Source of the DNA: Trileptium ribeirensis
Lineage: Eukaryota; Nematoda; Enoplea; Enoplida; Thoracostomopsidae
DNA: 64,000 bases
NCBI GenBank assembly: GCA_030248225.1
Contig: JASANE010028175.1
Span: 27,779-91,778 of the forward strand
Reading direction: 5' to 3'
Shown: positions 23,820 to 36,358 of the stretch, one piece after another
How positions within the stretch are numbered: the stretch's first letter is position 1
Layout of the letters: the number at the start of each line of letters is the position of its first letter
Translations under genes and position numbers: made by a program
Notes under the pieces: model-generated
The model's database searches: none
Seen by the model: only the letters and a program-made list of their open reading frames with translations
What the model was told of the DNA's origin: nothing

Positions 23820-26170
23820 TTAAGTTATTGCAACGAAGTGAACGAAGGAATTGGAGTTTCCACTGAGTGCTCTAGGTGGAATAGTGGAAATTTCTTTAGT
23901 CCGCCGATGTTACTGATAACTCATGTTCGGGTGTGTGGATTTAGATAAATTTTTGTATGTTGAACGCGAACATCCCCCATCCCATCCATCCTCCGGGTCA
24001 AAACGGCAAAAACAGTTTTGAATGGTTCTTTGCTCCAATTTGGACATACTGGTGTCAGTGTTCATCATTTTCACATATATAGGCTTCACATAGAAAAATA
24101 CAGACCACTATGCACAATCAACTCATGGAGATCAACAACTTTGTTAAAGAACGCTTTTTTGTGCTGTCACTCAGCAGCTATGGGCCGAACCTGTTTCGTC
24201 GACAATATGCCTCAAATACAGATTTTTATCAAATTTCGGTTTACTCCGTGTCATTTTATCACACAATGAGTGTCTATAAGGTTATGGACCATGCTGAATA
24301 TGATAGTTTAGTTATCTAAAGGCCAACCTGACCAATATTACACCATTTTATAGGATTTTAAGTGTTTTGTTTTCGACAAATCTGATTTACAAAATGTAGC
24401 CTGTTATTTTGCGTACAAAACATCAGAATTGGTCTGTATTAAATATCTCGCAGGTAGTAACCAGATTTCCGGTTCCGGTAAGATTCGGATTATGGTTGCT
24501 AACTTCGGGTTCAAGCTAATTTTTGAATCGAAATTCTAGTTTCACGTCTACGGCGAAATTCGCAGTAAACGTTTTCCATTTCAGAGGCAAGATTAGCTAA
24601 CAAACTTAGCCATAAGTGCAGAAACTATTCTTGTTGTTATTTGCCTAACAAAAACAGAATATTTTCTGTCTGTATTCACCGTGGTACCTTTGATTAGCTT
24701 TTTAATGTCCCAGCTGCCTTTTTTCCGCTTCTACCAAACAGTTTATAAGCCACATAGGGAAGTGTTGGAAAAAAAACGCTAAATTCTATTAAAAACTGCC
24801 AAATGTGCCTTTTTGAGTTCATACAGTTAATACTACTACACACGCGACAGTGTTACACGCATTTTTACTACGATTTTTTTCTCAGGAACCCCGTGGAAAT
24901 TTTGGAAATAGTTCGCTGTTTTTCGAAGTACAAGTTGATAAATTTGCGATTACATCCCGTAGGATTGTTCCTTTGATCATGTCTTAATACTACATTATAT
25001 TAAGAAAGCAATGCTAGGTTGAGACATACGAAATTTATAAATAACATCTTTCAAGAAAATGATAATTTTAAGAAATATTTTACGTTGTAGGCTTCTGGGA
25101 CAACATTAGTACAATAATTGCACTCATCGTATCTAGCTATTTTAAAATCTGAAGGCCAAATATAGCCCTCAACGTACAACTATTTATTGAAAAAATGCTA
25201 AAATTTCCCAATTTTGTCACTGAAATTTAATAATTTATAACTCAATGGACTTTTAAACCAAAGAAACATAGTTGTTGAACCGGTTAAATAGTCTTTTTTG
25301 GCCCGTCGTTTATCGCTAACTAACAAAAGGCTATTTAATACTTCATTATATTTTACATTATTTATAAGACAAGGTTCGGGTTTCACTTCCGGTTGCGGCT
25401 AAAATTTCAGTTCCAGTTACTCAATGGTATATCGGTAACAATAACATGAATTCCGATTGTTTGATTGTCTGGAATCCAGCACGAATAATTCATACCTATG
25501 GGTTTAAGCTCAGTCAATTAGATTTCTAAAATTGTAGTCTCTCTTCTGCAGCATTGTTATGTGTTGTGTACAGGACATTAAGAATATGTGTATATATGTA
25601 TTGTGTTTCTGTATGGTGAATACGATAGTTTGGCTATATAGAGATCAGCATTTCATATTATATATTTCATGCTAATACACGAATATATATTTCACGCTTC
25701 TTTTCAGATAGTTACAATGGGTTTAAAGTCAATTAGCTTGCAGAATGTATTCTGTTTCCAGTACCTTGGTTTTATATTACGTACAGGGCACCATGAATGA
25801 TCTACATTGGTTTTTCGGTACGCCGGATAGGATGGTTTAGTTATCTAGAGACCAGCACAATAGTTTATGCGTTTCAGTTATTTTGGATGGGTTTCGAGCC
25901 GACGAGGGCTTTGGGTTCCAGAAGGTGTAAGGTGTATATATAATACATCAAAGACGGCCTGTTACAGGTGATCATAAAATGTAATATTGTAACTGTCACC
26001 ATTGCCGCTTCGATTTGCCGTCGTATGCGAAATGCGAGATACTACATATTAGTTCTTTAATAGAAACGGAGAGATCGAAGTGATCTGAGTTTCCACTGAA
26101 TGCGGTAGAGGGCAAAATCGTGAAATTTTCTAGTTTGTGTGTCGATGTAACTCATAACTCATCTTGGTGG
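23820..26170. repeat. Dispersed repeat R1, copy b, interrupted
   Basis: Same family as 10190-11400 and 33000-34220. The left part (23820-24450) and the right part (25427-26170) are separated by a hAT-like insertion. Blocks at 23860-23935 and 26085-26160 resemble each other (gagtttccactga...ctcataactcat), suggesting repeated ends. Confidence 0.65.
24451..25426. mobile_element. hAT-like non-autonomous element, older copy
   Basis: Left end CAGGTAGTAACCAGATTTCC; right end ...GTTCCAGTTACTCAATG, roughly its mirror. It relates to the well-preserved element at 44973-46109 (CAGGGAGTAACCGGAATTCC). The flanking 8 bp are atatctcg and gtatatcg (6/8 alike), an eroded target duplication. It is 976 bp, without a transposase frame, and sits inside an R1 repeat whose other copies show the empty site. 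Confidence 0.7.
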
Positions 26171-27201
26171 TCGGCGAACCCGATTTACCGAAAGAATTTT
26201 GTCTGCCGTCACTTATTTGGTTGAGCATTATTTTCGGAATCTTCAGATAAGTGCAGCTACAATGTAGATGAAACCATGCTAAGCGTGGCTTCACCGCGAT
26301 TGCGAGATACTTGTTTGATATTGCCAAAAACTAATTCTGCATACACATAATTTCATAGTTTCCTTGTAGTTTCTCGCTGAGCTGGGACGGATGTTTGGAA
26401 AGTCAAAAGCCAATTTGTCAAATCCGGTTGTAATAACTATGAAGCGATGTAAGTAATATGGAAGGATGGATAGTTTTAGCATGGTTTGCAAATTGACATG
26501 CCAACAATTACATAGTTTTAGTAAAATGTAACGTTTTAGATGTGAATTTTAGTTATAAAACACAGTTTATAGACATAATGATTTCATGGGTAACAATGGT
26601 TATGCCATGTAGCCGGCTGTTGCTCAGTGTTATCAGTAAAGAAACGCTTTGTATTTTACTGCCGTGATAGATGTGCGCGTTTAAAACTTGGTCTTTTCAA
26701 ACGTAGCAATCGGTCTAAGGCGGAGTAAATTATAGGCCTTACATATGGATAATATGTACAGTCTGTGCCTGAAATGGCTGTCGGGTTTCGAGCGAACAGT
26801 CATTGAACGAATATGAAATATTTGTAACAGATCTTCGAAAAACAATCTTGAAGAAAAAAATAATTTCCTTTAACACATTTTATACAACAGCGACATTTTT
26901 GTCATATTAACTACAGTTTTCGTACCAAAATCTTTTTGTTTAAATTTTGGTTACTTTTAACAGTGCTATTTCTGGCAGACACTGTACTTACAATTTAACT
27001 ACATGTTTTTAGACGTTTCCCAAGAATCATGCAAAATTGAGAAAAATTAATTTTGGACCAACGAAATTCATTTACAAATACAAAAAATTTTTTGTGCAGA
27101 ATGGTTTTAAATAAATTTCGTTTTGTACACAAAAGATGTGTTGACCGATCGGACTGAAACCTTTTTAGTCCGAACTCCCCGGAGGCTATATATACATTAT
27201 A

Positions 27202-27390
27202 CAGTCAGAATTAAGTGCCCAGAGATAGAACGAAGTTTTGTTCGATTTCAACTGTTTTGTTTAAATGATGATCGATCATTTACAACTATTTTAACTAAGT
27301 TGGATTTTGTTACAGTAAAATAACGATCATTTACGATTAATCATTCGTTTAATTTAATACGAATTTCGTTTAAACAAACATCTTTGAATG
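27202..27390. mobile_element. Probable Tc1/mariner-like MITE, decayed
   Basis: Left end TA|CAGTCAGAATTAAGTGC matches the family start; the interior has gatcgat/tttcgtttaa motifs as in 28874-29088. The right end is not clear. Confidence 0.45.
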
Positions 27391-28873
27391 CCATATCGTT
27401 CATTTTCGTCAATATAATAGTTTTAACATCGTTGATGTGTATGTTAGTGTCATGGTAAACTCGGTTGATTTTAGGTCCAAGGTGCCGGCTGTCGGATTTA
27501 TTTGCTGTCCATCTTTCACAACTTTATGTGAGTAATGACTTATCAGCCGCCTGATAAACCCGCAATTTCATTGGACAAGAAATAAATGTCTGCGTCAGCG
27601 AAGATTATAATATAAGGCACGAAAATGCAGCGTATCCCGTATATCATGTGCACATTATACGTGCACGTATTCGCTGCTAAAAACAAAGCAAATCACTCAC
27701 AAAAAAGCACGAATAGTTGTTGAACTGATGTTGGTTTTTCACGAACTATTCGCCAATCTTTGCGAAGGATTTGGTTTTTATGCCCTTAACTTCATGGTGT
27801 CGAAAATCAGTCGGGGGTAAGCTTTTCAAATTTTCAGGAACTCGAAATTTTTCCCGATTTTGCTAAAATTTTACCCAAATTTTGCCAATTTTTGCTAAGA
27901 TTTTCCGATCATCTCCGGCAGGAGGTGTGGAGGGGAATTGTTTGAGCCCTCAAGGTATGGGGTAGATTGAGCCTTCAAGCGGGGCCCGATCCTTAGGGAG
28001 TAAACACCCATCCGGTTGACACCTTTGTCTTAACGGAACATATGATTTAGATGATGGTCGTTCGAAGCCAGTGCCGCGCGAAGCGACGTCTACACCTGCA
28101 CCGAGTGAATACAAATGTCTTTTCCGAGCCAAACTTGGCTACAAACATATACGAACTGTGGTCAATCCCAAAGATGTTAATAAATTCCAAATGGTATGTC
28201 ATGTTAGTTTATGGCTTTCTAGTTTCCCTAAACAACTACTCTGCCGCGGCGAAAATCTTTCTTAGCGACATTTGTACCATGATTTAATCACACGAGTATC
28301 GTAATGACGCTCCGTATGCTATTATATTTGTCCTCATATTACACTGGTAAATGCAAAGGGAATTTAAACGGGTAGTGTGAATGGCTAGTTTGCGCTGAAT
28401 TTAGAGAAGCTTGGTTCACAGTGGCATTCATTGTGGAAAGATTTCGTCGTACTGGCGGACCATAAAACTCACAGTTACATCATAGCGTGGAACAAATAAG
28501 CAAACACCAAATGCTTAAGCGTCAATAGCGCCAAAATTTAGCTAACGGACATAAATAAAAGCAAATAATGTTTCGCGATTTTCTTTTGAATGTTCACTAT
28601 CCATTAGGAATTTTTTCCCAACGATCTGCATATTATATTGGTGGTCATTCCTTTCATTGTATTTATCAAGCTTTAAAACTCATCCACCTTTTGTAATCTT
28701 TCTGCTAAGCACAAAATATAAAAAATTACAAAGATATATGTTTTTGTCAAAATTGTAGATTTTTAGCATATTGTAGCGTCTCATCTATTTTGCCTTTTCC
28801 TATTGAAAGTCAGTGCTCAAGCTAAGTAAGCTAATGCTCTTAGGTCTGCTAAATCGTATATACTACATAGTTA

Positions 28874-29088
28874 CAGTCACGACCAGAAATAAGTGCAAAA
28901 TAATCGATCTAAATTTCGATCGATTTCGATTAAACGAAATTTCGATCGATTTCGATCGTTTTCGATTTTCGCGCAATTAGATAAATTTCAAAATTTTAAA
29001 ATTCCCATTTTTTTTGATTAAACGAAATTTCGATCGATTGCGATTAAACGAATTTTCGATCGATTGTACTTATTTCTGGCCGCGACTG
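28874..29088. mobile_element. Tc1/mariner-like MITE, best copy
   Basis: 215 bp between two TA dinucleotides (28872-73 and 29089-90). Ends are CAGTCACGACCAGAAATAAG and the mirror CTTATTTCTGGCCGCGACTG, differing at 3 of 20 bases. The interior consists of repeated atttcgatcgatttcgatt/aaacgaaa words. No coding capacity. Tc1/mariner elements duplicate TA and often begin CAGT. Confidence 0.85.
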
Positions 29089-29165
29089 TATATAGAAAAC
29101 CCCTTCGCCTTTAAACTTCATCGGAAATGAGCACTCAATTTAATGCCGTCAACTCTTTCTATGTG

Positions 29166-29350
29166 CAGTCACTGCTATAAATAATTGCAAAATAATCGAT
29201 TCAAATCCTTCGAAATTTCGATCGATTTCCACTAAACAAAATTTCTATCGACATAGATTTCGACTTGAACTAAATCTCGATCGATTTCCATTAAGCGAAA
29301 TTTCGACCTATTTTGATCATTTGCGATAGCACTTATGCTTTGCCGCAACA
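29166..29350. mobile_element. Tc1/mariner-like MITE, decayed copy
   Basis: Begins CAGTCACTGCTATAAATAAT followed by tgcaaaataatcgatt, as in the neighbour at 28874; ends around gcacttatgctttgccgcaac. It is only 78 bp from the better copy. Confidence 0.6.
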
Positions 29351-29908
29351 ATGACTTGAAACTTGCCAATGTTTGATATTGTTTTCTAGGCGTATTCGAG
29401 CTTGCTCAAACTGAATATGGACAACTTGAAAAAGAGGGATAAGAAATCGAAGTCTGCTCAGACAGCTTGGTCTTGATATTGTTGCTGTTTTTATTCATAT
29501 TATTTTTTGGATATTTGTGTTGATGTTTTATTTCGCACTTGCAATTCAAAGGTTAAAGTTGTGCGCAATTTGTTCAAAACACATTATATTGCCATAGTTT
29601 ATTGTGCATTTTAATCGTTTAAAGCAATGTTAAACAACCACACAAAGTATGACTATAATGCTGTATCACATGAAACAGTTACGTAACGAATATTTGTATT
29701 TGGTACATGTTGTGTAGCCATCATTTTAAATTTTTGTGCGTAAATCTATCCTTTAACACCCGAGCTAGTTTTCGTATCGTACAATTTTATTGATAACTTC
29801 AAGCCCGTGATGCGCATCAAACCTCTGTTGCACTGTCGAGAACGGCGTACGCAAACCACTGAACTGGTTGTGAGCTGTTGATCGGCTCCTTAACGAACCT
29901 CGTAAAGT

Positions 29909-30554
29909 GAGCGATAACGAACTTCGCAAAGTGAGCGAATAACAATGCGCGTGCAAACATACATAACGCGATATGCTTTGTTTGTGAAACGCCTTGTAAT
30001 ATAGGCGGATTCCATTTATTGGCAGAATTCGGCATGAAAGGATTACTGTAAATATATATTTACTTCTAGCTAAAAATACTTCTGTTACTATGCAGTGCAG
30101 TACATATTACATTCGCAGTAGTGTATGAAACCAAACTACTTTGTACATACGCACCTACTAATTTTTAATTCGAACAAAATTTACGCAATATGTTAGAAAG
30201 TCTATCTTCCGTACGCCTTAGGTCATAACATGAGCGATAACGAACCTCGCAAAGTGAGGGAATAACAATGCGCGTGCAAACATACATAACGCGATATGCT
30301 TTGTTAGTGAAACGCCTTGCAATATGGGCGGATTCCAGTTATTGGCAGAATTCGGCATGAAAGGATTACTGTAAATATATATTTACTTCTAGCTAAAAAT
30401 ACTTCTGTTACTATGCAGTGCAGTACATATTACATTCGCAGTAGTGTATGAAACCAAACTACTTTGTACATACGCACCTACTAATTTTCAATTCGAACAA
30501 AATTTTACGCAATTATTAGAAAGTCTATCTTCCGTACGCCTTAGGTCATAACAT
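29909..30554. repeat. Tandem duplication, 2 x 323 bp
   Basis: 29909-30231 and 30232-30554 are nearly identical, both starting gagcgataacgaac and ending ttaggtcataacat, with only a dozen or so differences. Their immediate adjacency and high identity point to a recent duplication. No gene inside. Confidence 0.92.
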
Positions 30555-32999
30555 CAATTCATTCATCTACTGTAGTACAGTTATGTGTAGGTTCTAATTT
30601 GGTTCACCCTTCCCTTTTAAATGTATGACACAGTTGAGCATCGTGGCAACCTTTTTTGTTTTAAACACTGAGTTATTCTACTCTGTATAACTGCGAACTA
30701 TTTTTAATTTACCGCGTTTTAACATGGAACGATATAAACCTTTAGTTTCTGTGTATCTAATACTCCTTAGATAGCTCGAACATCGAGCACGAACATAGAT
30801 CGGGCTATATACTGTCACCAGATGGGGGCTAAAATATTGTAATGCTGATGTACAAGTAACATCATAGCAATCCGGTGTTAAGGCCTTGGAATAAGTGCAA
30901 TGATTCAGCAGGAAAAATCCGTAAATGTTATTTTTTGCTATTATTATTTTTATACACATAAAACCGATGGTTATTTTTCCAACGTAACTTCTTTTCAGCC
31001 GAATACTGCGCACAAATCTCGATTTTCCCTTATGTCTGCTGCCGCAAGTTGCAACACAAGAATACGTTCTCGATGTTGGTGGTCACAGTTTAAATTGCAC
31101 TTTTTTGATCGCTGGTCGCAGTTTCTCGAATTAAATTGCAATTTATTGATCGCGCTTCTACATCACATAATTTTAACATTCGTACTCCGCGAACCCAGCT
31201 GATCGATTTAGAGTGTAATTTAATTTGCATTGGCAAACATGCGAAATGAACGGAATGTACGTGAACGCAGATTGTGTTCGCACATCGCAGAGCCTAATGT
31301 TCGTTAAACTGCGAATGCCGATGACAGAATGCGAACCCGAACTTTTGTAAGACCCAGTTCCTATCTAATTTTTGTTGGGTAGCCTTTAGCTTTTGTTGGG
31401 GAAATTATAACTAAAAATTTGAAGACAAAATAGTATTTTGCTTGGGAACTTCAAATTTTTCATATATAACGATATCTAAGAAAAATAAACCTAGAAGCGG
31501 TGTTAGGTTGTATCGGAAAAAGTTTTTCGAAACTATTAATTGGCGGAGAAATACGTCTTCCATAAAAATCGCACAAAATGCTCGTGTTAGCCTTTTTCAA
31601 TTGGATTTGCTGACAGGTGAAGACGGCATAAACCTAGGATAAACAATCTGTAATTAGGCCCGCTATTTTTTGTGTCAGTGTGATTCATATTGATGCAACG
31701 TTAATATATTTGCAAATATTAAATGTTGCTGGTTTTGCAAATGGACAATACTGTTCGAACAAATACGAGCTGATATGTATAATTTTTAAGCGTAGCAATA
31801 ATTTGTGACATTTTAACGAATTCGTATCTGAAATGTTTTGAATTTCGTATAACCAAAAGCCAATAATGAACCCATGAACAAGAGTATTGAACTATTGTGT
31901 CAGCTATGCTATATATACGTGTTACTTTTAGGAAAGATAAAGACACGCCTTCCAGCCCATTCTCATATACCCATACTAAGAATAAGACAACAAAATGGAA
32001 GCTTTGGTTTTTACATTTCAGACCGCGTCCGAATATACATCAGAACGCTTAACCAGTCTATTTGAGATAGCGAACTCGTTTGACAAAGAACAGTTGAATC
32101 TGGACATCGAAAGTTTATATATAAACACGCATAACGTTGTAAGAGAGTTATTTTTAATTGCACATAACTGATTGACGCGTCCAAGCAGTTGCCAGGTTCG
32201 GATCCTCGCGCTTGCGTTATATTGGTGCTCATATATATCTGCCCTTGAACTCTTAAAACTCGATAAATATAAATTTTGTTTGGGAGACCAGTCACGAGGG
32301 TTGACATTGTTTAGCCCAGCTTATTCCATCTAGTTCAAGCCAATCTGCAAAAACTTCCAGACCTGTCAATTTGTAAATAAAGATTATAGTTTAGTAATTT
32401 AAGTGCGCTATTTGCAGGAAAGGAGTTTGGAATAAAGGCTAGCTGGTATTTTTTTGGAGTGGCCGTCGATCCTTTGCCAGAAAAACTTTTTCAAATTTCG
32501 CCATGTTATTTTTCCTTGCCATGTGGGGTTCACGTTATGTCTGGAATTTTTGTCTTATAGTGCGACCCTACCATATAGACAGTCAGGGTGACGCCCATAC
32601 TGGAATTCAATTTACGAGGGTATGCGAAACACTCCTAGCTGCTACATTTTTTCCTTGCGGTGTCATGCGCACCCCTAGCGACCAATTTGGCGCCAACTAA
32701 CTGTAACGGACAACGTCTGTCGCTAAGTCGGCTTATTAGTCAACTCTGTTGTGTAGTTTTCTAAATTCTCGTTATATAACATATATCTACATTGATCAAA
32801 TAATGCCGTACCCTGTCAGTAAAACTGCAAGAAGACACGGTGTGCTTGGCACTGACGAAAAGTGGTAATACCATTAGCTAGCTACCTTTGAAAAGATATG
32901 GGGATGTATAACGCACCATGTTGTCGACGGTGTGCCTGGCACAGTATGGCGGACAAAGCTTTCAAACGCGGGAGATATAACTTGAACGTCGCATTAGTT

Positions 33000-34220
33000 C
33001 CATTAGGTTATCAAGTGCGCAGAATGCGATGGTTTTCCTAGCTAGAGTCCATCTTGACAGTATTATATTTTTATAGGATTTCAAGAGCTTTACAGTCGAA
33101 CCAGATTTAGAAAATGTAGTGCGTTTTCATTTTTCTAATTATGTATTGGTGTACAGGGCATCAAGAATTGTCTGTATAAAAGTATTTTGAAGGCTGAATA
33201 CAATGATTTTGTTATTTAGACTCTACCGTGCATATTTCATGCAAATTCTCATTTTCGGATCGACGGATTACGACAAGTTTATGTTCGATAGAAAAAGTGC
33301 TATGTGACCTGAACGCAAATTCGACCGACCCCATCTGACTCAAAATAGCAAAAAAGGTTTTGAACGGTTCTTTGTCTAATCTGGCAATTCGGCTACCAGT
33401 GTTTCGCAACCCATATCTCACGACGCCAGGCTTTCGAAGACACCGCCACCCAGAATCAGCTCATCGACATACACAACTTTGCTGTCCAAGACTTTTTTTG
33501 TGGGAATTTTCCCTGGGCCCGTGTAGGCCCGAATATTGGTCGTCAACCCAAAATAGCCATTTTTCAAGTTTAGTCGTGCTATTGTTTGTTTATACCTTAC
33601 AATAAGTGCCTATTAGGTTATCAAGCTCGCTGAATACAATTGTTTGCTATGTAGAGTCAAACTTGACTATATTATACCTTTTCTTGTGGTTTCAAGTGTT
33701 TTACGGTCGACGAAACTGATTTCCGTCCAAAATGTAGTTCCGTTTCATTTGTCTGGATGTGTATTGCGTACAGGGAATCAAGAATAGATTGTGTATATAG
33801 ATATTTGTGAAGGCTGAATACAATGATTTGGTTATCTAGAGACCAGCGTGGGTATTTTGTGCCTTTTCAATGGGTTAGGTTCACTTAACCCGATTTCCAA
33901 ATATTATGTTTCTTCAGTTGTTTGGTAGCGTATTGCATACAGTTCATCAAGAATTGTTTATATAGGTTTTGCGGTGGGCTGAATTCGATGGTTTGGTTAC
34001 TTAGAGACCAGCACAGATAGTGAATTCATTGTGAGTTGTTTTCGATGGGTTTATGGTCAACGGGGATTTAAGGGTTTCAATGCATTCAGGGTTAAAGAGG
34101 TTTTATACTGGTATATACCTGAAACATAGTCTGTTACTGGTTATTAAACAAAATAACTTAAAAATGACACCACGGTCGCTCCGTTTCACCCTCGCTTGCG
34201 AGATACTAGTTAGATGATTT
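33000..34220. repeat. Dispersed repeat R1, copy c
   Basis: Contains the head block (33240-33610) and degenerate ~170-bp units with ggttatctagagaccagc-like text at about 33035, 33205, 33640, 33820 and 33990. Ends near cggtcgctccgtttcaccct and tgcgagatactagtt. The + open frame at 33360-33605 falls inside the repeat and is not a gene. Confidence 0.7.
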
Positions 34221-34469
34221 ACCTCCAAAATGTGGAACCTTGACTACTGTTGGGCAGCCGCTGGTATTGAAATCAGCTAAGATTTTACCGTTGGCTCAAC
34301 TGCTGGGTGACGGCCAATAGAGCACTGACTGGCAATGACCTTTCCTTATTACGATACAAATGTAATATTCGTAAATGCTTCTATAACATTTGGCCGATTT
34401 CCATATGAATGATTTGCGCGGCGTGCAACGATACGGCTAAAGTATACATGCTCAATGTCCGAAGTTCAA

Positions 34470-34640
34470 AGGGATTCCTCCCAGGGGTAAGCCTGTCGGG
34501 GGAGGGGTGGTTTCGGCGCTGTCAGGGACGGTTGGACCACCTGCCAAGGGGGGACGCCATGACCTGGGAGTGTGGGAACCTCAGTGAAGGTAACCCCCAG
34601 CCTCCCTAAGCGCATGTATGGGTTGAAGTGCCGAATCCTA
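34470..34640. other. GC-rich segment of unknown origin
   Basis: About 170 bp of high GC (ggggaggggtggtttcgg...aacccccagcctccctaag) in AT-rich surroundings. Open on the + strand over 34409-34609, but the translation is not recognised. It looks like retroelement debris rather than a host exon. Confidence 0.35.
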
Positions 34641-34739
34641 CGCCTATTGATACAGTAGCAATACTGTACTGTATTTAGTGCTGAGGACGGCCAGCTTTGA
34701 GGTCTATCATTAAACGTTGATACAGTTAAGTACTAAATA

Positions 34740-34990
34740 TATATCTTATGTGCATGGCATATATATGACAAGATAGTACTAGATGGTGCAAAATCTTTGC
34801 ATGTTAATTATAGGTGATCATAAAGTAAATTCTAATAGTGTTGTTTAATTCACTTGCTATGCAGTAGTATATAAACGTATAGACTACAGCCGGCCTAGCG
34901 ACGGCCCATAACTGGTGACCAAAGGATTTCGCGGCTGTCAGCGGCAAAAAATGGGGATGACGTCCATCTTTTCCATCTAATGTCATTGTT
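34740..34990. repeat. Direct repeat left of LINE fragment
   Basis: Resembles 35960-36250 in the same orientation (tatgacaagat-gta...aatggt-caaaat-tttgcatgtt, later cgac-g-cccataactg-tgacca). The two copies bracket the LINE RNase H fragment. They could be LTR-like ends, a tandem insertion, or paired 3' ends. Confidence 0.55.
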
Positions 34991-34994
34991 CTAA

Positions 34995-35800
34995 AGAATG
35001 TCTCGTAGATCCTTTAAAACCGTGCCGTTCATAGATCCTTTAAAACCGTGCCGTTCATTAACAAATGCTTCACAGTCTCTGGTTCAATTCCACAGTATGT
35101 ACACAAATTATTGTCTGATAAACTTATTCTATATAAATGGGAATTAAAATTCCCATGGCCTGTCCAAAAATTGTATGACAATTCTCGTAAATGTTTATTC
35201 ATCTTCCAAATGAATTTTGATGTAAGTTTATCGGGTTTATCAAAGAAAACCCTATTCTGTATACAGTCAGTGCTGTTAGCCCATCTTGTTTTGTGTTCTA
35301 TAAAAAAACTTTCCTCTCACCACTTTTTAGGTACAGGCACGCTTATAGGAACATAAGGTTTCTGTCCTATAGTCTTAGTATTAGACAAATGTGTGGGTAG
35401 TTTATCCGCTATTTCATTGCTTTCAATCAGGAATGGCCATAGATCCAAGCCGGAGTAACCATATTATTTCGACCTTTTTTGTTAATCCACTTTACACACG
35501 CTAGAGTGCATAAAGACTTAACCTGTCTTTTTCATACAGCCATTACTGCTGCTCTACTGTCACTCTTTTTATTCTTAAATCTAAAACCATCCATTATCAT
35601 GGCACAACTATCGATGGCCATGACCTCTGGCTGAAAGACGGTAGTCAGTCAACATAAAGGTAAAGATTCCCTTACTCTACCCGGTATGTATATACGTACG
35701 GCACAACGCTTAATACCAACTACCATCATCAGTGGCAAAGCCATCAGTGTAACCGAGCAAATCGAAACCGTCTTGCTTAGTATCAGTCCAATAAGGTCCA
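34995..35800 (-). pseudogene. LINE RNase H and C-terminal fragment
   Basis: On the minus strand near 35770-35560 the blocks LGYTDGFATDDGSWY, RESLPLC, TTVFQPEVMAIDSCAMIMDG and SDSRAAVMAV appear. They carry the RNase H acidic residues D (TDG), E (QPEVMAI) and D (SDSRAA). From about 35290 to 35030 follow TRWANSTDCIQNRVFF, LRELSYNFWTGHGNFNSHLY and LCTYCGIEPETVKHLLMNG, the usual C-terminal 'TGH..LN.HL...C..C...ETVEHLL' zinc-finger-like end. This is a Jockey-group type of LINE. Stops and frame shifts mark it as dead. Confidence 0.85.
35014..35064. repeat. Short tandem duplication, 2 x ~26 bp
   Basis: The block agatcctttaaaaccgtgcc-gttcat is repeated back to back at the 3' end of the LINE fragment. 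Confidence 0.75.
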
Positions 35801-35959
35801 ATTCTGTTTATGTCTTATAGAACTAACAATATCGCACGGGAGATTAAATAAACCTCCAGTGTCCTTACATTTGAATACGAGCATGCGAGCCCAATGCATG
35901 ATTGCGTCACCGGTTACGTATCGTTAAAGATTGGCGCATATTAGTTTTAATAATAAAAA

Positions 35960-36250
35960 TACATGTTATATGCTTAAATATGACAAGATGGTAATAAATG
36001 GTACAAAATATTTGCATGTTGGCGATAGAGGATAATATACATCAAAAAGTTCCAGTAGTGTGTGTGGTTTATAATTGACTTGATATACAATAGCCATAGA
36101 CCGCGACGAGCCACCGAAGACCCATAACTGCTGACCAACGACTTTCGCCACTGTTAGTGGCCGGCCGACGAATTCACTGCTGTTGACAGCCTTAAAATAA
36201 ATGTCAAAGACCGGCGTTAGTCGACGGCCTGCCGTCGGTCGATGGCCGGG
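35960..36250. repeat. Direct repeat right of LINE fragment
   Basis: Partner of 34740-34990 in the same orientation. This copy has extra gccgtcggtcgatggccggg-like text at its end. Confidence 0.55.
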
Positions 36251-36330
36251 ACAATCTTTGATGGCCTTTGCCAAACACTAAATTAAAATTGCGTCAAAAC
36301 AAAACCAGGTATACAGTGGCGTAAAACCAG

Positions 36331-36358
36331 AGATTTTTTTTTTGGGGGGGGGGGGGTC
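36331..36358. repeat. Poly-T/poly-G microsatellite
   Basis: A run of about ten T followed by more than ten G. Likely to be length-variable and error-prone in assembly. Confidence 0.9.

Noticed and set aside
32190..32230. B-box-like aggttcggatcct as part of a tRNA
   Set aside because: No A box at proper spacing and no pairing stems.
33360..33605. 81-codon frame as a gene
   Set aside because: Falls inside R1 repeat DNA whose other copies do not keep the frame.
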